Source: JAATFY01 sp049276515
GTDB lineage: Bacteria; Pseudomonadota; Alphaproteobacteria; UBA9219
Direction of reading: 5' to 3'
DNA length: 13,725 nucleotides
NCBI GenBank assembly: GCA_049276515.1
Contig: JBASWO010000137.1
Coordinates: 1-13,725, forward strand
This document shows positions 7,858 through 13,725 of the stretch, in pieces; within the stretch, counting starts at the first letter, position 1, and every line of letters starts with the position of its first letter. The position numbers were made by a program, and so were the translations under genes. The notes under the pieces are model-generated. The model saw only the letters and a program-made list of their open reading frames with translations, ran no database searches and had not been told where the DNA came from.

Positions 7858-7903
7858 GCTGGATGTTACTCTTTGCCAATCGTTTCAGCAAAAAGAAGTT
7901 TTC

Positions 7904-8191
7904 ATGACTATTGATCAAAAAACTGTAGCCAAAATCGCCAATCTGGCACGTCTTAAAATCCCTGAAGATGAGCAAAAACAGGTGGCAGGCGATCTCAACA
8001 AGATTCTCGATTGGGTCGCGCAATTGGACGAAGTCAATGTGACTAATGTTGAGCCTTTGACCAGTGTTAATGATGCGTCTTTGCGCTGGCGTGAAGATAA
8101 GGTCAATGATGGTGGCAAGGTCGACGATATCCTTGCCAATGCCCCCGCTAAAACAGCTGATTTCTTTACAGTACCAAAGGTCATTGAATGA
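7904..8191 (+). CDS. gatC: Asp/Glu-tRNA(Asn/Gln) amidotransferase subunit C
   Basis: GatC wraps around and stabilises the GatA-GatB heterodimer of the glutamine-dependent tRNA amidotransferase. The ATG at 7904 gives 95 residues, the standard GatC length; the open frame reaches back to 7829 but that extension has no family character. Recognisable pieces are VAKIANLARLKIPEDE at the N-terminus, the central VEPLTSV motif (about 49-55) and the conserved end ANAPAKTADFFTVPKVIE. A weak AGAAG lies 5 nt upstream of the start. The stop overlaps the gatA start (ATGA), so the two are translationally coupled. A promoter would have to lie in the 46-bp gap or within the 5' end of ruvX. Confidence 0.93.
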   Translation: MTIDQKTVAKIANLARLKIPEDEQKQVAGDLNKILDWVAQLDEVNVTNVEPLTSVNDASLRWREDKVNDGGKVDDILANAPAKTADFFTVPKVIE

Positions 8192-9669
8192 GCCAGTTTA
8201 CGAATATGTCGATGACCGAGGCTCTTGATGGGCTTGCGGCCAAAAAATTTAGCGCAGTTGAATTAGTGAAATCGCATGTTGATGCGATGGAAAAAGCGCG
8301 CTGTTTAAATATTTTTGTCACGGAAACACCTGAGCAGGCTATGAAGCAGGCACAAGAATCAGATGCGCGTCGTGCGTCTGGTAAAGCGGGTGCTATGGAC
8401 GGCATTCCTCTGGCAATGAAAGATTTGTATTGCACCAAAGGTGTGCGGACGACTGCGGGTAGTCACATTCTTGAAAATTTTGTTCCACCTTACGAGTCAA
8501 CTGTCTCGCAAAAGCTAGCAGATGCCGGATGCGTGACGCTTGGCAAAGTGAATATGGATGAATTCGCTATGGGATCGGCTGGTATTACAAGCCATTATGG
8601 TCCGACCATCAGCCCTTGGTCAGGTAAAGATCCAGAAAAAGCCAATCATAAGTTGGTGCCAGGTGGGTCATCCAGCGGATCATCCGCCGCTGTCGCATCA
8701 CGCGTTGCTATGGCTGCAACAGGAACTGATACAGGCGGCTCCATTCGTCAGCCCGCTAGTGTGACAGGCATTGTAGGCATTAAACCCACCTATGGTCGTT
8801 GCTCACGTTGGGGCATTGTTGCCTTTGCATCATCCCTCGATCAAGCAGGGCCTATGACGCGCACTGTAGGTGACGCAGCTCTGATGCTCAGAACAATGGC
8901 AGGGTTTGATCCAAAAGATTCAACATCCGTTGATGTGCCCGTTCCTGATTTTACATCAGCTCTTGGTCAATCCATCAAAGGCATGAAAGTTGGTTTGCCA
9001 AAAGAATACCGGATTGATGGTATCAATCCTGAAGTTGATGCGCTGTGGCAAAAAGGTGCAGATATGCTGCGCGATGCCGGCGCTGATGTGGTTGAGATTA
9101 GTTTGCCACATACTAAATACTCACTGCCGGTTTATTATATTATTGCTCCTGCTGAAGCGTCATCCAATCTGGCGCGCTATGATGGTGTGCGCTTTGGTTT
9201 GCGCGTTAATGGCGAAAACTTAAATGGCATGTATGAAAATACGCGCGGTGAAGGTTTCGGCAAAGAAGTGCGTCGCCGCATCTTGATGGGCACGTATGTT
9301 TTGTCGGCTGGTTACTATGATGCCTATTACATCAAGGCGCAGAAGGTTCGTCGTTGTATCAGAAATGATTTCAATGAAGCTTTCCAAAAATGCGATGTGA
9401 TCCTCACGCCAACAGCACCAGGCACCGCTTTTGCCATAGGTGAAAAGCAAGATGATCCGATTAAAATGTATTTAGAAGACGTCTTTACGGTGCCCCTCAA
9501 TCTTGCTGGCTTACCAGGCATTTCAGTACCGGTGGGTATGGCAGAAAATGGCTTGCCGCTCGGCCTTCAATTGATCGGCAAAGCTTTCGATGAAATGACA
9601 GTTTTTAAGGCTGCTTCAAGCCTCGAAAAAGCTGCCAATTTCAAGGAAAAGCCGCCTTTTATAGTTTAA
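8188..9669 (+). CDS. gatA: Asp/Glu-tRNA(Asn/Gln) amidotransferase subunit A (amidase)
   Basis: GatA releases ammonia from glutamine and channels it to GatB for conversion of Glu-tRNA(Gln) or Asp-tRNA(Asn) to the amide. The 493-residue protein has the amidase-signature catalytic triad: K78 (in PLAMKDLY), the cis-Ser S161 (in GGSSSGSSAAVAS) and nucleophile S185 (in DTGGSIRQPAS). The S161 to S185 spacing of 24 equals that of characterised GatA. A short segment near 143-156 (PWSGKDPEKANHK) lengthens the stretch between K78 and S161 relative to Gram-positive GatA, which is common in proteobacterial forms. AAAGG 7 nt upstream supports the start. The 3' end overlaps the antisense 88-residue gene by 11 bp. 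Unlike compact gatCAB operons, gatB does not follow directly. Confidence 0.97.
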   Translation: MSQFTNMSMTEALDGLAAKKFSAVELVKSHVDAMEKARCLNIFVTETPEQAMKQAQESDARRASGKAGAMDGIPLAMKDLYCTKGVRTTAGSHILENFVPPYESTVSQKLADAGCVTLGKVNMDEFAMGSAGITSHYGPTISPWSGKDPEKANHKLVPGGSSSGSSAAVASRVAMAATGTDTGGSIRQPASVTGIVGIKPTYGRCSRWGIVAFASSLDQAGPMTRTVGDAALMLRTMAGFDPKDSTSVDVPVPDFTSALGQSIKGMKVGLPKEYRIDGINPEVDALWQKGADMLRDAGADVVEISLPHTKYSLPVYYIIAPAEASSNLARYDGVRFGLRVNGENLNGMYENTRGEGFGKEVRRRILMGTYVLSAGYYDAYYIKAQKVRRCIRNDFNEAFQKCDVILTPTAPGTAFAIGEKQDDPIKMYLEDVFTVPLNLAGLPGISVPVGMAENGLPLGLQLIGKAFDEMTVFKAASSLEKAANFKEKPPFIV

Positions 9670-9925
9670 ACTCAGCGTTCATAGCTTGCCAGGCACGTTG
9701 GACCTGCGTGAGCCTGTTGCGCGCCTCATCACCGACAGGCTCAATGCGCGACCAAAAATCGGCTTCATTTAAAGCAACCTTCAGTTCTGAACTATTCCAC
9801 CGTAAGCGTTCAGAATGTGGCCACCCGCCACCGTCTCGAGGCTGACACGCAAGAGGATTGGTAAAAATAGCAAATGGTCCCAATTCGGGATCATGCTCGA
9901 TATGTAAAAAAGTAAATGCTTTCAT
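9659..9925 (-). CDS. Hypothetical protein, 88 residues, antisense between gatA and gatB
   Basis: I do not recognise this small protein. It begins MKAFTFLHIEHDPELGPFAI, contains a Gly-rich turn GGGWPHSERLRW (about 32-43), and ends in a helical segment rich in Ala, Arg and Gln (about 65-85). There is no signal peptide, membrane span or metal-binding motif. The ATG at 9925 is preferred over the one at 9952 because AGAGGGG lies 5 nt before it and the extra nine residues look non-native. Its last 11 bp overlap the end of gatA tail to tail. Sitting 108 bp downstream of the glycosyltransferase-like gene on the same strand, it may have its own promoter or be co-transcribed. Confidence 0.65.
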   Translation of the reverse strand: MKAFTFLHIEHDPELGPFAIFTNPLACQPRDGGGWPHSERLRWNSSELKVALNEADFWSRIEPVGDEARNRLTQVQRAWQAMNAEFKL

Positions 9926-9930
9926 AAATA

Positions 9931-9937
9931 CCCCTCT
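9931..9937 (-). promoter_or_regulatory. Shine-Dalgarno that decides the start of the 88-residue gene
   Basis: The minus strand reads AGAGGGG, 5 nt before the ATG at 9925. The upstream ATG at 9952 lies beyond this site and has no comparable signal. Confidence 0.7.
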
Positions 9938-9998
9938 TTCCAATGACATCAAGATAGCAGGGGATATGATCTAGAGTTGTGAACTGGCTCACAGGTAT

Positions 9999-10018
9999 GT
10001 TGCTATTTAATGAGCAAC
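9999..10018. repeat. Short inverted repeat between the two antisense genes
   Basis: GTTGCT (9999-10004) and AGCAAC (10013-10018) form a perfect 6-bp inverted repeat with an 8-nt spacer, 15 bp downstream of the glycosyltransferase-like stop. No U-tract follows on the minus strand, so it is at best a weak terminator or an operator for the 88-residue gene. Confidence 0.3.
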
Positions 10019-10033
10019 GGCCCAAGAGTGCGC

Positions 10034-10849
10034 TTACAGCTTTCCTTTTTCTGCGCGTAATTTTTCTAATTGATCAGTTATAAAGCTATCGAAGCTTTCT
10101 GCATTTCGACCCGAAGTGTTACTATAAAAATCTTTGGAGCTTTGCAAGACTTCAGGGTTAAGCCATTTATTGCGTCCCGGATTTTCTTTCATGCATTCTT
10201 CTAGCGACATGTCCTGCATATGAGGTCGGCGAATAAAATACCAAGGTTGGTTTTCTTCAGTGAGAACGTTAAGTGGTATGGGGGATTGCAATAAATGATG
10301 CATCAATAGCCATTCAGGATTAAAGGATTCGCCTTTGTATTCTGGCAAACGATCATAAAGTTTATGATAGTAAAGCATGCTTTTGGGATCGCCGATGGCA
10401 AAAATATCTGTCAAAAGTTTTTTCTCTTTATCCCACCAAGGAATTACAACATCACCGGATTTGAGTTGAGAGAAAATATGACTGATCGAGCTGACAAACT
10501 GAAGATCGGACCGTGCGCGGACCACAAAGTCAAACTGGTCAGCGTAGGGCGTAAAAATTTCACCGACGCATTTCCAGCTGTAATATTGTGAGGCCATACG
10601 CGATGGTACATTGATGTTGTCGATTAAAATTGACGGATCATGATCAAAGCTTGAGAAGTCTTTGGGTGCTTCAAATATATAGGCAAGAGGCTTTAGGAGT
10701 TCGAGAATTTGGCTCTTCTCAGAAGCATCGATTGTATCCCAGAAATGAAAGAAAACCCCAACTTCATGGTCTGCCAGCATATTGAGCTGGGTTCCTAAAG
10801 AGGGATTCCACTGGCGCGGCAGACCGGACAATAAAAGGGCTATTTTCAT
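10034..10849 (-). CDS. Glycosyltransferase-like (nucleotide-sugar transferase fold) protein
   Basis: A 271-residue cytoplasmic protein that resembles small GT-A-like transferases of the MKIALLLSGLPRQW type, in which an opening beta strand and SG-PR loop precede a nucleotide-binding core. Supporting pieces are FFHFWD (33-38), the DXD-region lookalike VVRARSDLQF (109-118), GDVVIPWWD (132-140), TDIFAIGDPKSM (147-158) and NPEWLLMHHLL (177-187). A strict DXD motif is absent; RSD near 113-115 takes its place, so activity and substrate are uncertain. The start at 10849 is chosen for the family-like beginning. The frame is open to 10894, but that 15-residue extension looks random and overlaps a palindrome; neither start has a good Shine-Dalgarno. 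No sugar-biosynthesis genes are nearby, and the gene is inserted antisense between gatA and gatB. Confidence 0.6.
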   Translation of the reverse strand: MKIALLLSGLPRQWNPSLGTQLNMLADHEVGVFFHFWDTIDASEKSQILELLKPLAYIFEAPKDFSSFDHDPSILIDNINVPSRMASQYYSWKCVGEIFTPYADQFDFVVRARSDLQFVSSISHIFSQLKSGDVVIPWWDKEKKLLTDIFAIGDPKSMLYYHKLYDRLPEYKGESFNPEWLLMHHLLQSPIPLNVLTEENQPWYFIRRPHMQDMSLEECMKENPGRNKWLNPEVLQSSKDFYSNTSGRNAESFDSFITDQLEKLRAEKGKL

Positions 10850-10876
10850 GGCTTTTTGAGCATCACCGCTGTTTCT

Positions 10877-10907
10877 TTGTTGCAGCATATTCATGCTGCG
10901 CTATCAT
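10877..10907 (+). promoter_or_regulatory. Candidate gatB promoter with internal palindrome
   Basis: A perfect 7-bp inverted repeat, GCAGCAT (10882-10888) and ATGCTGC (10893-10899) around ATTC, lies just upstream of gatB. TATCAT at 10902-10907 is a fair -10 box (5 of 6). A weak -35 could be TTGTTG at 10877 (19-bp spacer) or TTGCAG at 10880 (16-bp spacer). The palindrome would lie between or across the boxes, as operators often do. The boxes are pattern matches only. Confidence 0.3.
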
Positions 10908-10938
10908 CGTCAAACATTCACTTTGCAGGGATATTAAG

Positions 10939-12405
10939 ATGTCGACGCAGGCAGGCATTGTTCAGGGAAATACAGGCGATTGGGAAATGGTCATTGGGCT
11001 CGAAGTCCATGCCCAAGTTATCTCAGAGGCTAAGCTTTTCTCAGGCGCTTCTGCTGAATTTGGTGCTGCCCCCAATTCTCAAGTGAGTCTTGTTGACGCT
11101 GGCTTTCCAGGCATGCTGCCTGTGATCAACGGCAAATGTGTCGAGCAAGCTGTTCGCACAGGCCTGGGCCTTAAAGCTGAGATCAATTTGACTTCAGTCT
11201 TTGATCGCAAAAATTATTTTTATGCTGATTTACCTTCTGGCTATCAAATCAGTCAGTTCAAACAGCCTATCGTTGGTAAAGGTGAAATCCTTTTGGATAT
11301 GCCTGATGGTACAAACCGTGCCGTTGGTATCACGCGCCTGCATTTGGAGCAGGATGCTGGTAAAAGTATGCATGATCAGAGTCCCAACGAAACCTATGTT
11401 GATCTCAATCGTGCGGGTGTCGCACTTATGGAAATCGTCTCAGAACCTGATATGCGTTCAGGTGAAGAGGCAGGCGCTTATCTGAAAAAATTACGCGCGA
11501 TCTTACGTTACCTGGGTACGTGTGACGGTAATATGGAAGAAGGCTCGATGCGTTGTGACGTCAATCTTTCGATGCGCCGTGTTGGAGATACAAAATTAGG
11601 CACGCGCTGTGAGATTAAGAACGTAAACTCCATTCGTTTTGTTCAACAGGCTATTGAGTATGAATCACGCCGTCAGGTGGAAGTCCTTGAAGGCGGTGAG
11701 GCGATCAAACAGGAAACACGCTTGTGGGACACTGGAAAAGGCGTCACACGCAGTATGCGCTCCAAAGAAGAGGCTCACGATTATCGCTATTTCCCAGATC
11801 CGGATTTATTGCCTTTGAAGTTAGAAGCGTCCTTTGTTGAGAACATCAAAAAAACCCTCCCTGAATTACCCGATGATAAAAAAGCTCGTTTTATGAGCGA
11901 ATATGGCCTCAAAAACTATGATGCTTCAGTCTTAGTTGCTGAGAAAGCTTCAGCTGATTTCTTTGAAAAAGTTGCCAAAGGTCGCGATGGCAAAATGGCA
12001 GCTAATTGGGTGACGGGTGAGTTTTTTGGCGCTTTGAACAAGCTTGGCAAAACAATAGAAGACAGCCCCATATCTGCTGATGCCTTGGGTGGTCTCATTG
12101 ACCTTATCAGCAATGCCACGATCTCAGGCCGTATCGCTAAAGATGTCTTCGAAGCAATGCTAGAAACCGGTAAACCGGCTGCGGAAATCGTCGAAGAAAA
12201 AGGCCTCAAACAAGTAACGGATACTGGCGCTATCGAAAAATCAATTGATGAAATTTTGGCGGCGAATGCCGATAAGGTTGCTGAGTATAAGTCTGGCAAG
12301 GATAAATTATTTGGCTTCTTTGTTGGCCAGGTCATGAAGGCAACTGGTGGCAAAGCCAATCCAGCTGTTCTCAATGACATTTTGAAAAAGAAGTTATCGA
12401 GCTAA
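10939..12405 (+). CDS. gatB: Asp/Glu-tRNA(Asn/Gln) amidotransferase subunit B
   Basis: GatB activates the tRNA-bound Glu or Asp with ATP and accepts ammonia from GatA. The 488-residue protein shows the cradle domain from WEMVIGLEVHAQV (E22 and H24 are likely metal or ATP ligands), SVFDRKNYFYADLPSGYQIS (86-105), LHLEQDAGKS (134-143), VDLNRAGVALMEIVSEPDM (154-172) and GSMRCDVNLS followed by CEIKNVNS. A helical region and a YqeY-like tRNA-contacting tail occupy the last 150 residues or so, ending NPAVLNDILKKKL. AGGGA 7 nt before the ATG supports the start. It is 1269 bp from gatA, with two antisense genes between, so it needs its own promoter. Its stop overlaps the downstream convergent gene in CTAA. 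Confidence 0.97.
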   Translation: MSTQAGIVQGNTGDWEMVIGLEVHAQVISEAKLFSGASAEFGAAPNSQVSLVDAGFPGMLPVINGKCVEQAVRTGLGLKAEINLTSVFDRKNYFYADLPSGYQISQFKQPIVGKGEILLDMPDGTNRAVGITRLHLEQDAGKSMHDQSPNETYVDLNRAGVALMEIVSEPDMRSGEEAGAYLKKLRAILRYLGTCDGNMEEGSMRCDVNLSMRRVGDTKLGTRCEIKNVNSIRFVQQAIEYESRRQVEVLEGGEAIKQETRLWDTGKGVTRSMRSKEEAHDYRYFPDPDLLPLKLEASFVENIKKTLPELPDDKKARFMSEYGLKNYDASVLVAEKASADFFEKVAKGRDGKMAANWVTGEFFGALNKLGKTIEDSPISADALGGLIDLISNATISGRIAKDVFEAMLETGKPAAEIVEEKGLKQVTDTGAIEKSIDEILAANADKVAEYKSGKDKLFGFFVGQVMKATGGKANPAVLNDILKKKLSS

Positions 12406-13112
12406 CGACCCTGCTGCATATAATGCGTCGCCGTTTTTCCTAATTGTCCATTGCACATGGAATTAACGCGACGATATTCTTCGGCGGTATCAACCAACTG
12501 CTGGCGTCTTGAATTCTCAGTAAATACCTGCATTGCCGTTTCATTTAAAATTGCTTGTAATCTTTCATTGAGAAGCTTTTCTGCGTAGTCAGCTTGGATT
12601 TGCTTAAAAACGCCGTTTATTTTCAAGTATTCCTGCAATTTTTGCTGAATGCGGGGCGTATATTCGACAAGTATTTGTCTGTTTACTTCAATGTGTTTTT
12701 GTTCGTGCGCCATCACTTGATCAAAGCCACAACTGCCCTGGGGCACTTCACGCGGAATGTAAATAACAACATTCTTGTAGCCGATTGTCGCTTCAAGATG
12801 TTCAACATGAGCACACGCCAGACCGTTAGGCATTTTAATGCCCTTCATGGGTGCTACAAATTGGATGATAGGTTCATACTGCGTCAAACCAAGAGTGATG
12901 CCGTGGTGCCCACCATGTACGCTGCGTTTAGGATTATTGGCTAAAGCCTGAACCTGATTAAGATTGACGTTATAATTATAAGACGGCTGATCAAAACGAG
13001 GAATGACAGTGACGGGAATATTTGGCCATGACTCGCACTCGTTGACGTCGTAGGCCATAGCGGTCGCCGTCATCACTAATAAAAAAAGACACGACAAAAA
13101 GAATTTTTGCAT
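12402..13112 (-). CDS. Secreted protein with HExxH motif, putative zinc metallopeptidase
   Basis: The 236-residue precursor has a clear signal peptide (MQKFFLSCLFLLVMTATAMA, likely cleaved after residue 20) and no lipobox, so it should be periplasmic or released. The mature part contains HEQKH (136-140), a match to the HExxH zincin motif, in a helix reading VMAHEQKHIEVNRQ. A third ligand cannot be assigned; glutamates downstream such as E150 are candidates. Four mature cysteines (26, 100, 128, 220) suggest two disulfides. An extended N-terminal half (VTVIPRFDQ, HGITLGLTQYEP, NVVIYIPREV) precedes a long, probably coiled, helical C-terminal half. The layout recalls secreted HExxH families of unknown function such as DUF922, but I cannot confirm membership. 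TGAGG just before the ATG supports the start. It overlaps the end of gatB by 4 bp. Confidence 0.75.
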   Translation of the reverse strand: MQKFFLSCLFLLVMTATAMAYDVNECESWPNIPVTVIPRFDQPSYNYNVNLNQVQALANNPKRSVHGGHHGITLGLTQYEPIIQFVAPMKGIKMPNGLACAHVEHLEATIGYKNVVIYIPREVPQGSCGFDQVMAHEQKHIEVNRQILVEYTPRIQQKLQEYLKINGVFKQIQADYAEKLLNERLQAILNETAMQVFTENSRRQQLVDTAEEYRRVNSMCNGQLGKTATHYMQQGR

Positions 13113-13169
13113 ACGGCCTCAACCACGTTTCACTCAGATTAGAAGCGAGGCGGACCTTGCCGTCAATCA

Positions 13170-13400
13170 TTAAGCGCGCTCTTCAATCATGTCGCTCACT
13201 TTACGGCGACGACCACGACGAGGGACGGTGTTATAACCGGGCAATAGGCCGGTTGAAACAGTATGTCCGCTCAATTCAGCAAGAGCACGCTTGAGAGCAA
13301 CCATCTCACGCACATCATCACGATCATCGATGGTCATAATAGCCAGTTTGTTTTCGATCAAATCACAAACTGCAGCTGTAGATTCTTTTGAAAGTGACAT
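13170..13400 (-). CDS. Conserved-looking hypothetical protein, 76 residues
   Basis: A small soluble protein starting MSLSKESTAAVCDLIENKLA, with a charged helical first half (residues about 4-44), a Gly/Pro-containing linker and a basic patch RRGRRRK (61-67) before an acidic end. The N-terminal half resembles small uncharacterised alphaproteobacterial proteins that I recall only loosely, so I give no name. The basic patch could contact nucleic acid, but this is inference. GGAG 6 nt before the ATG makes translation likely. The leader carries two AT-rich direct repeats and an 8-bp inverted repeat. It sits alone between the RND pump gene upstream and the secreted HExxH gene, 57 bp before the latter on the same strand. 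Confidence 0.7.
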   Translation of the reverse strand: MSLSKESTAAVCDLIENKLAIMTIDDRDDVREMVALKRALAELSGHTVSTGLLPGYNTVPRRGRRRKVSDMIEERA

Positions 13401-13413
13401 ATCAATCTCCGTC

Positions 13414-13437
13414 TTTAAAAAATGGCTTTTAAAAAAT
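13414..13437. repeat. Tandem AT-rich direct repeat in the leader of the 76-residue gene
   Basis: TTTAAAAAAT occurs at 13414-13423 and again at 13428-13437, separated by GGCT, giving a 14-bp period. The copies lie immediately upstream of the Shine-Dalgarno of the minus-strand gene. They may be an AT-rich UP-like or leader element, or simply low-complexity sequence. Confidence 0.5.
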
Positions 13438-13454
13438 ATTCGTGCTGAATGTCT

Positions 13455-13483
13455 CCATTATTTATCTAAAAAGTTAATAATGG
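13455..13483. repeat. 8-bp inverted repeat upstream of the 76-residue gene, possible operator
   Basis: CCATTATT (13455-13462) and AATAATGG (13476-13483) are perfect inverted repeats with a 13-nt spacer, centres 21 bp apart, about two helical turns. They lie 55-83 bp upstream of the minus-strand ATG, where an operator for a dimeric regulator would be expected. No promoter box could be fixed with confidence. Confidence 0.45.
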
Positions 13484-13490
13484 ATAAAGC

Positions 13491-13514
13491 CCTGAATATA
13501 AAAGGTTTTTCAGG
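13491..13514 (-). terminator. Weak hairpin downstream of the RND pump gene
   Basis: CCTGAA (13491-13496) and TTCAGG (13509-13514) form a 6-bp stem with a 12-nt AT-rich loop, about 29 bp after the RND stop. On the minus strand it is followed by GCTTTAT rather than a clean U-tract, so termination here is doubtful. Confidence 0.25.
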
Positions 13515-13542
13515 TTTTGATGGTTAGGGGATCGTTAAGAAA

Positions 13543-13725
13543 TCAGGCTGCTTCGGCAGGTTTCTTGTCATGATGGTCTGCGGCTAAGACCATGTAAACG
13601 GCCGGCACAACAAAGAGCGTAAAGAGGGTGCCGATTGAAAGGCCTGTTGCGATGACGAGGCCCATATTGAAACGCGAAAGTGCGCCGGCGCCTGATGCCG
13701 TAATCAAAGGCACAACACCGAGAAC
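13543..13725 (-). CDS. RND-family efflux pump, C-terminal 60 residues (partial)
   Basis: The minus strand from the window edge reads as an open frame of 60 residues ending at the TGA at 13545-13543. The visible part matches the end of RND inner-membrane transporters of the AcrB/MexB superfamily: PLITASGAGALSRFNMGLVI, then ATGLSIGTLFTLFVVPAVYM, which are the penultimate loop and last transmembrane helix, then a short polar tail HHDKKPAEAA. These proton-driven pumps export drugs or other small molecules with a membrane-fusion protein and an outer-membrane channel. The rest of the gene, and probably its fusion-protein partner, lie beyond the right edge. Substrate class cannot be judged from this fragment. 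Confidence 0.88.
   Translation of the reverse strand, partial: VLGVVPLITASGAGALSRFNMGLVIATGLSIGTLFTLFVVPAVYMVLAADHHDKKPAEAA

Noticed and set aside
7829..7903. Twenty-five-codon extension of gatC
   Set aside because: It overlaps the ruvX start region, and GatC proteins normally begin at the residue encoded at 7904.
9931..9963. CCCCT/AGGGG pairing that could mask the Shine-Dalgarno of the 88-residue gene
   Set aside because: Only 5 bp with a 23-nt loop and no extension of the stem; weaker than the hairpin at 2995-3020 and likely chance.
10850..10894. Fifteen-codon extension of the glycosyltransferase-like gene
   Set aside because: No Shine-Dalgarno at either upstream ATG, a non-native looking peptide, and overlap with the palindrome before gatB; kept as a possible alternative only.
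11916..12380. 154-codon open frame antisense to gatB
   Set aside because: Ala/Ser/Leu-rich shadow of the GatB C-terminal domain with no supporting signals.

Overview
The window looks like ordinary chromosome of a bacterium in or near the Alphaproteobacteria, of moderate GC (by eye in the mid to high forties percent, not computed). Grounds: secA is divergent from a periplasmic parvulin-type prolyl isomerase with a MutT Nudix gene next to it, ruvX is divergent from gatC-gatA, and the SecA, MutT and GatCAB sequences are alphaproteobacterial in style. GatCAB fits a lineage that makes Gln-tRNA by transamidation. A deep-branching or Micavibrio-like lineage is possible, but that is a guess. I see no transposase, integron, CRISPR, phage module, tRNA or rRNA.

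Layout, left to right. (1) 1-2648, plus: the C-terminal 562 residues of an unrecognised, probably helical-repeat protein with a Pro-rich linker, then xerD starting on an overlapping GTGA. (2) 2654-5796, minus: secA and a downstream 112-residue unknown gene whose Shine-Dalgarno lies in a predicted hairpin. (3) 5997-7381, plus: a secreted parvulin isomerase, a strong intrinsic terminator, then mutT. (4) 7378-7857, minus: ruvX. (5) 7904-9669, plus: gatC-gatA, overlapping by ATGA. (6) 9659-10849, minus: an 88-residue unknown and a glycosyltransferase-like gene. (7) 10939-12405, plus: gatB, separated from gatCA by those two antisense genes. (8) 12402-13725, minus: a secreted HExxH protein, a 76-residue small protein with repeats in its leader, and the C-terminal 60 residues of an RND efflux pump running off the window.

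The recognised genes are mainly housekeeping: chromosome dimer resolution (XerD), protein export and periplasmic folding (SecA, parvulin), nucleotide pool cleaning (MutT), 16S rRNA processing (RuvX) and Gln/Asn-tRNA amidation (GatCAB). The genome is tightly packed: all four convergent junctions are 5 bp or less, or overlap, so none has room for a terminator between the genes.

I do not see a convincing new multi-gene system. The observations most worth a second look are the hairpin over the start of the 112-residue gene, the split gatCAB locus with a palindrome just upstream of gatB, the secreted HExxH protein, and the repeat-rich leader of the 76-residue gene.
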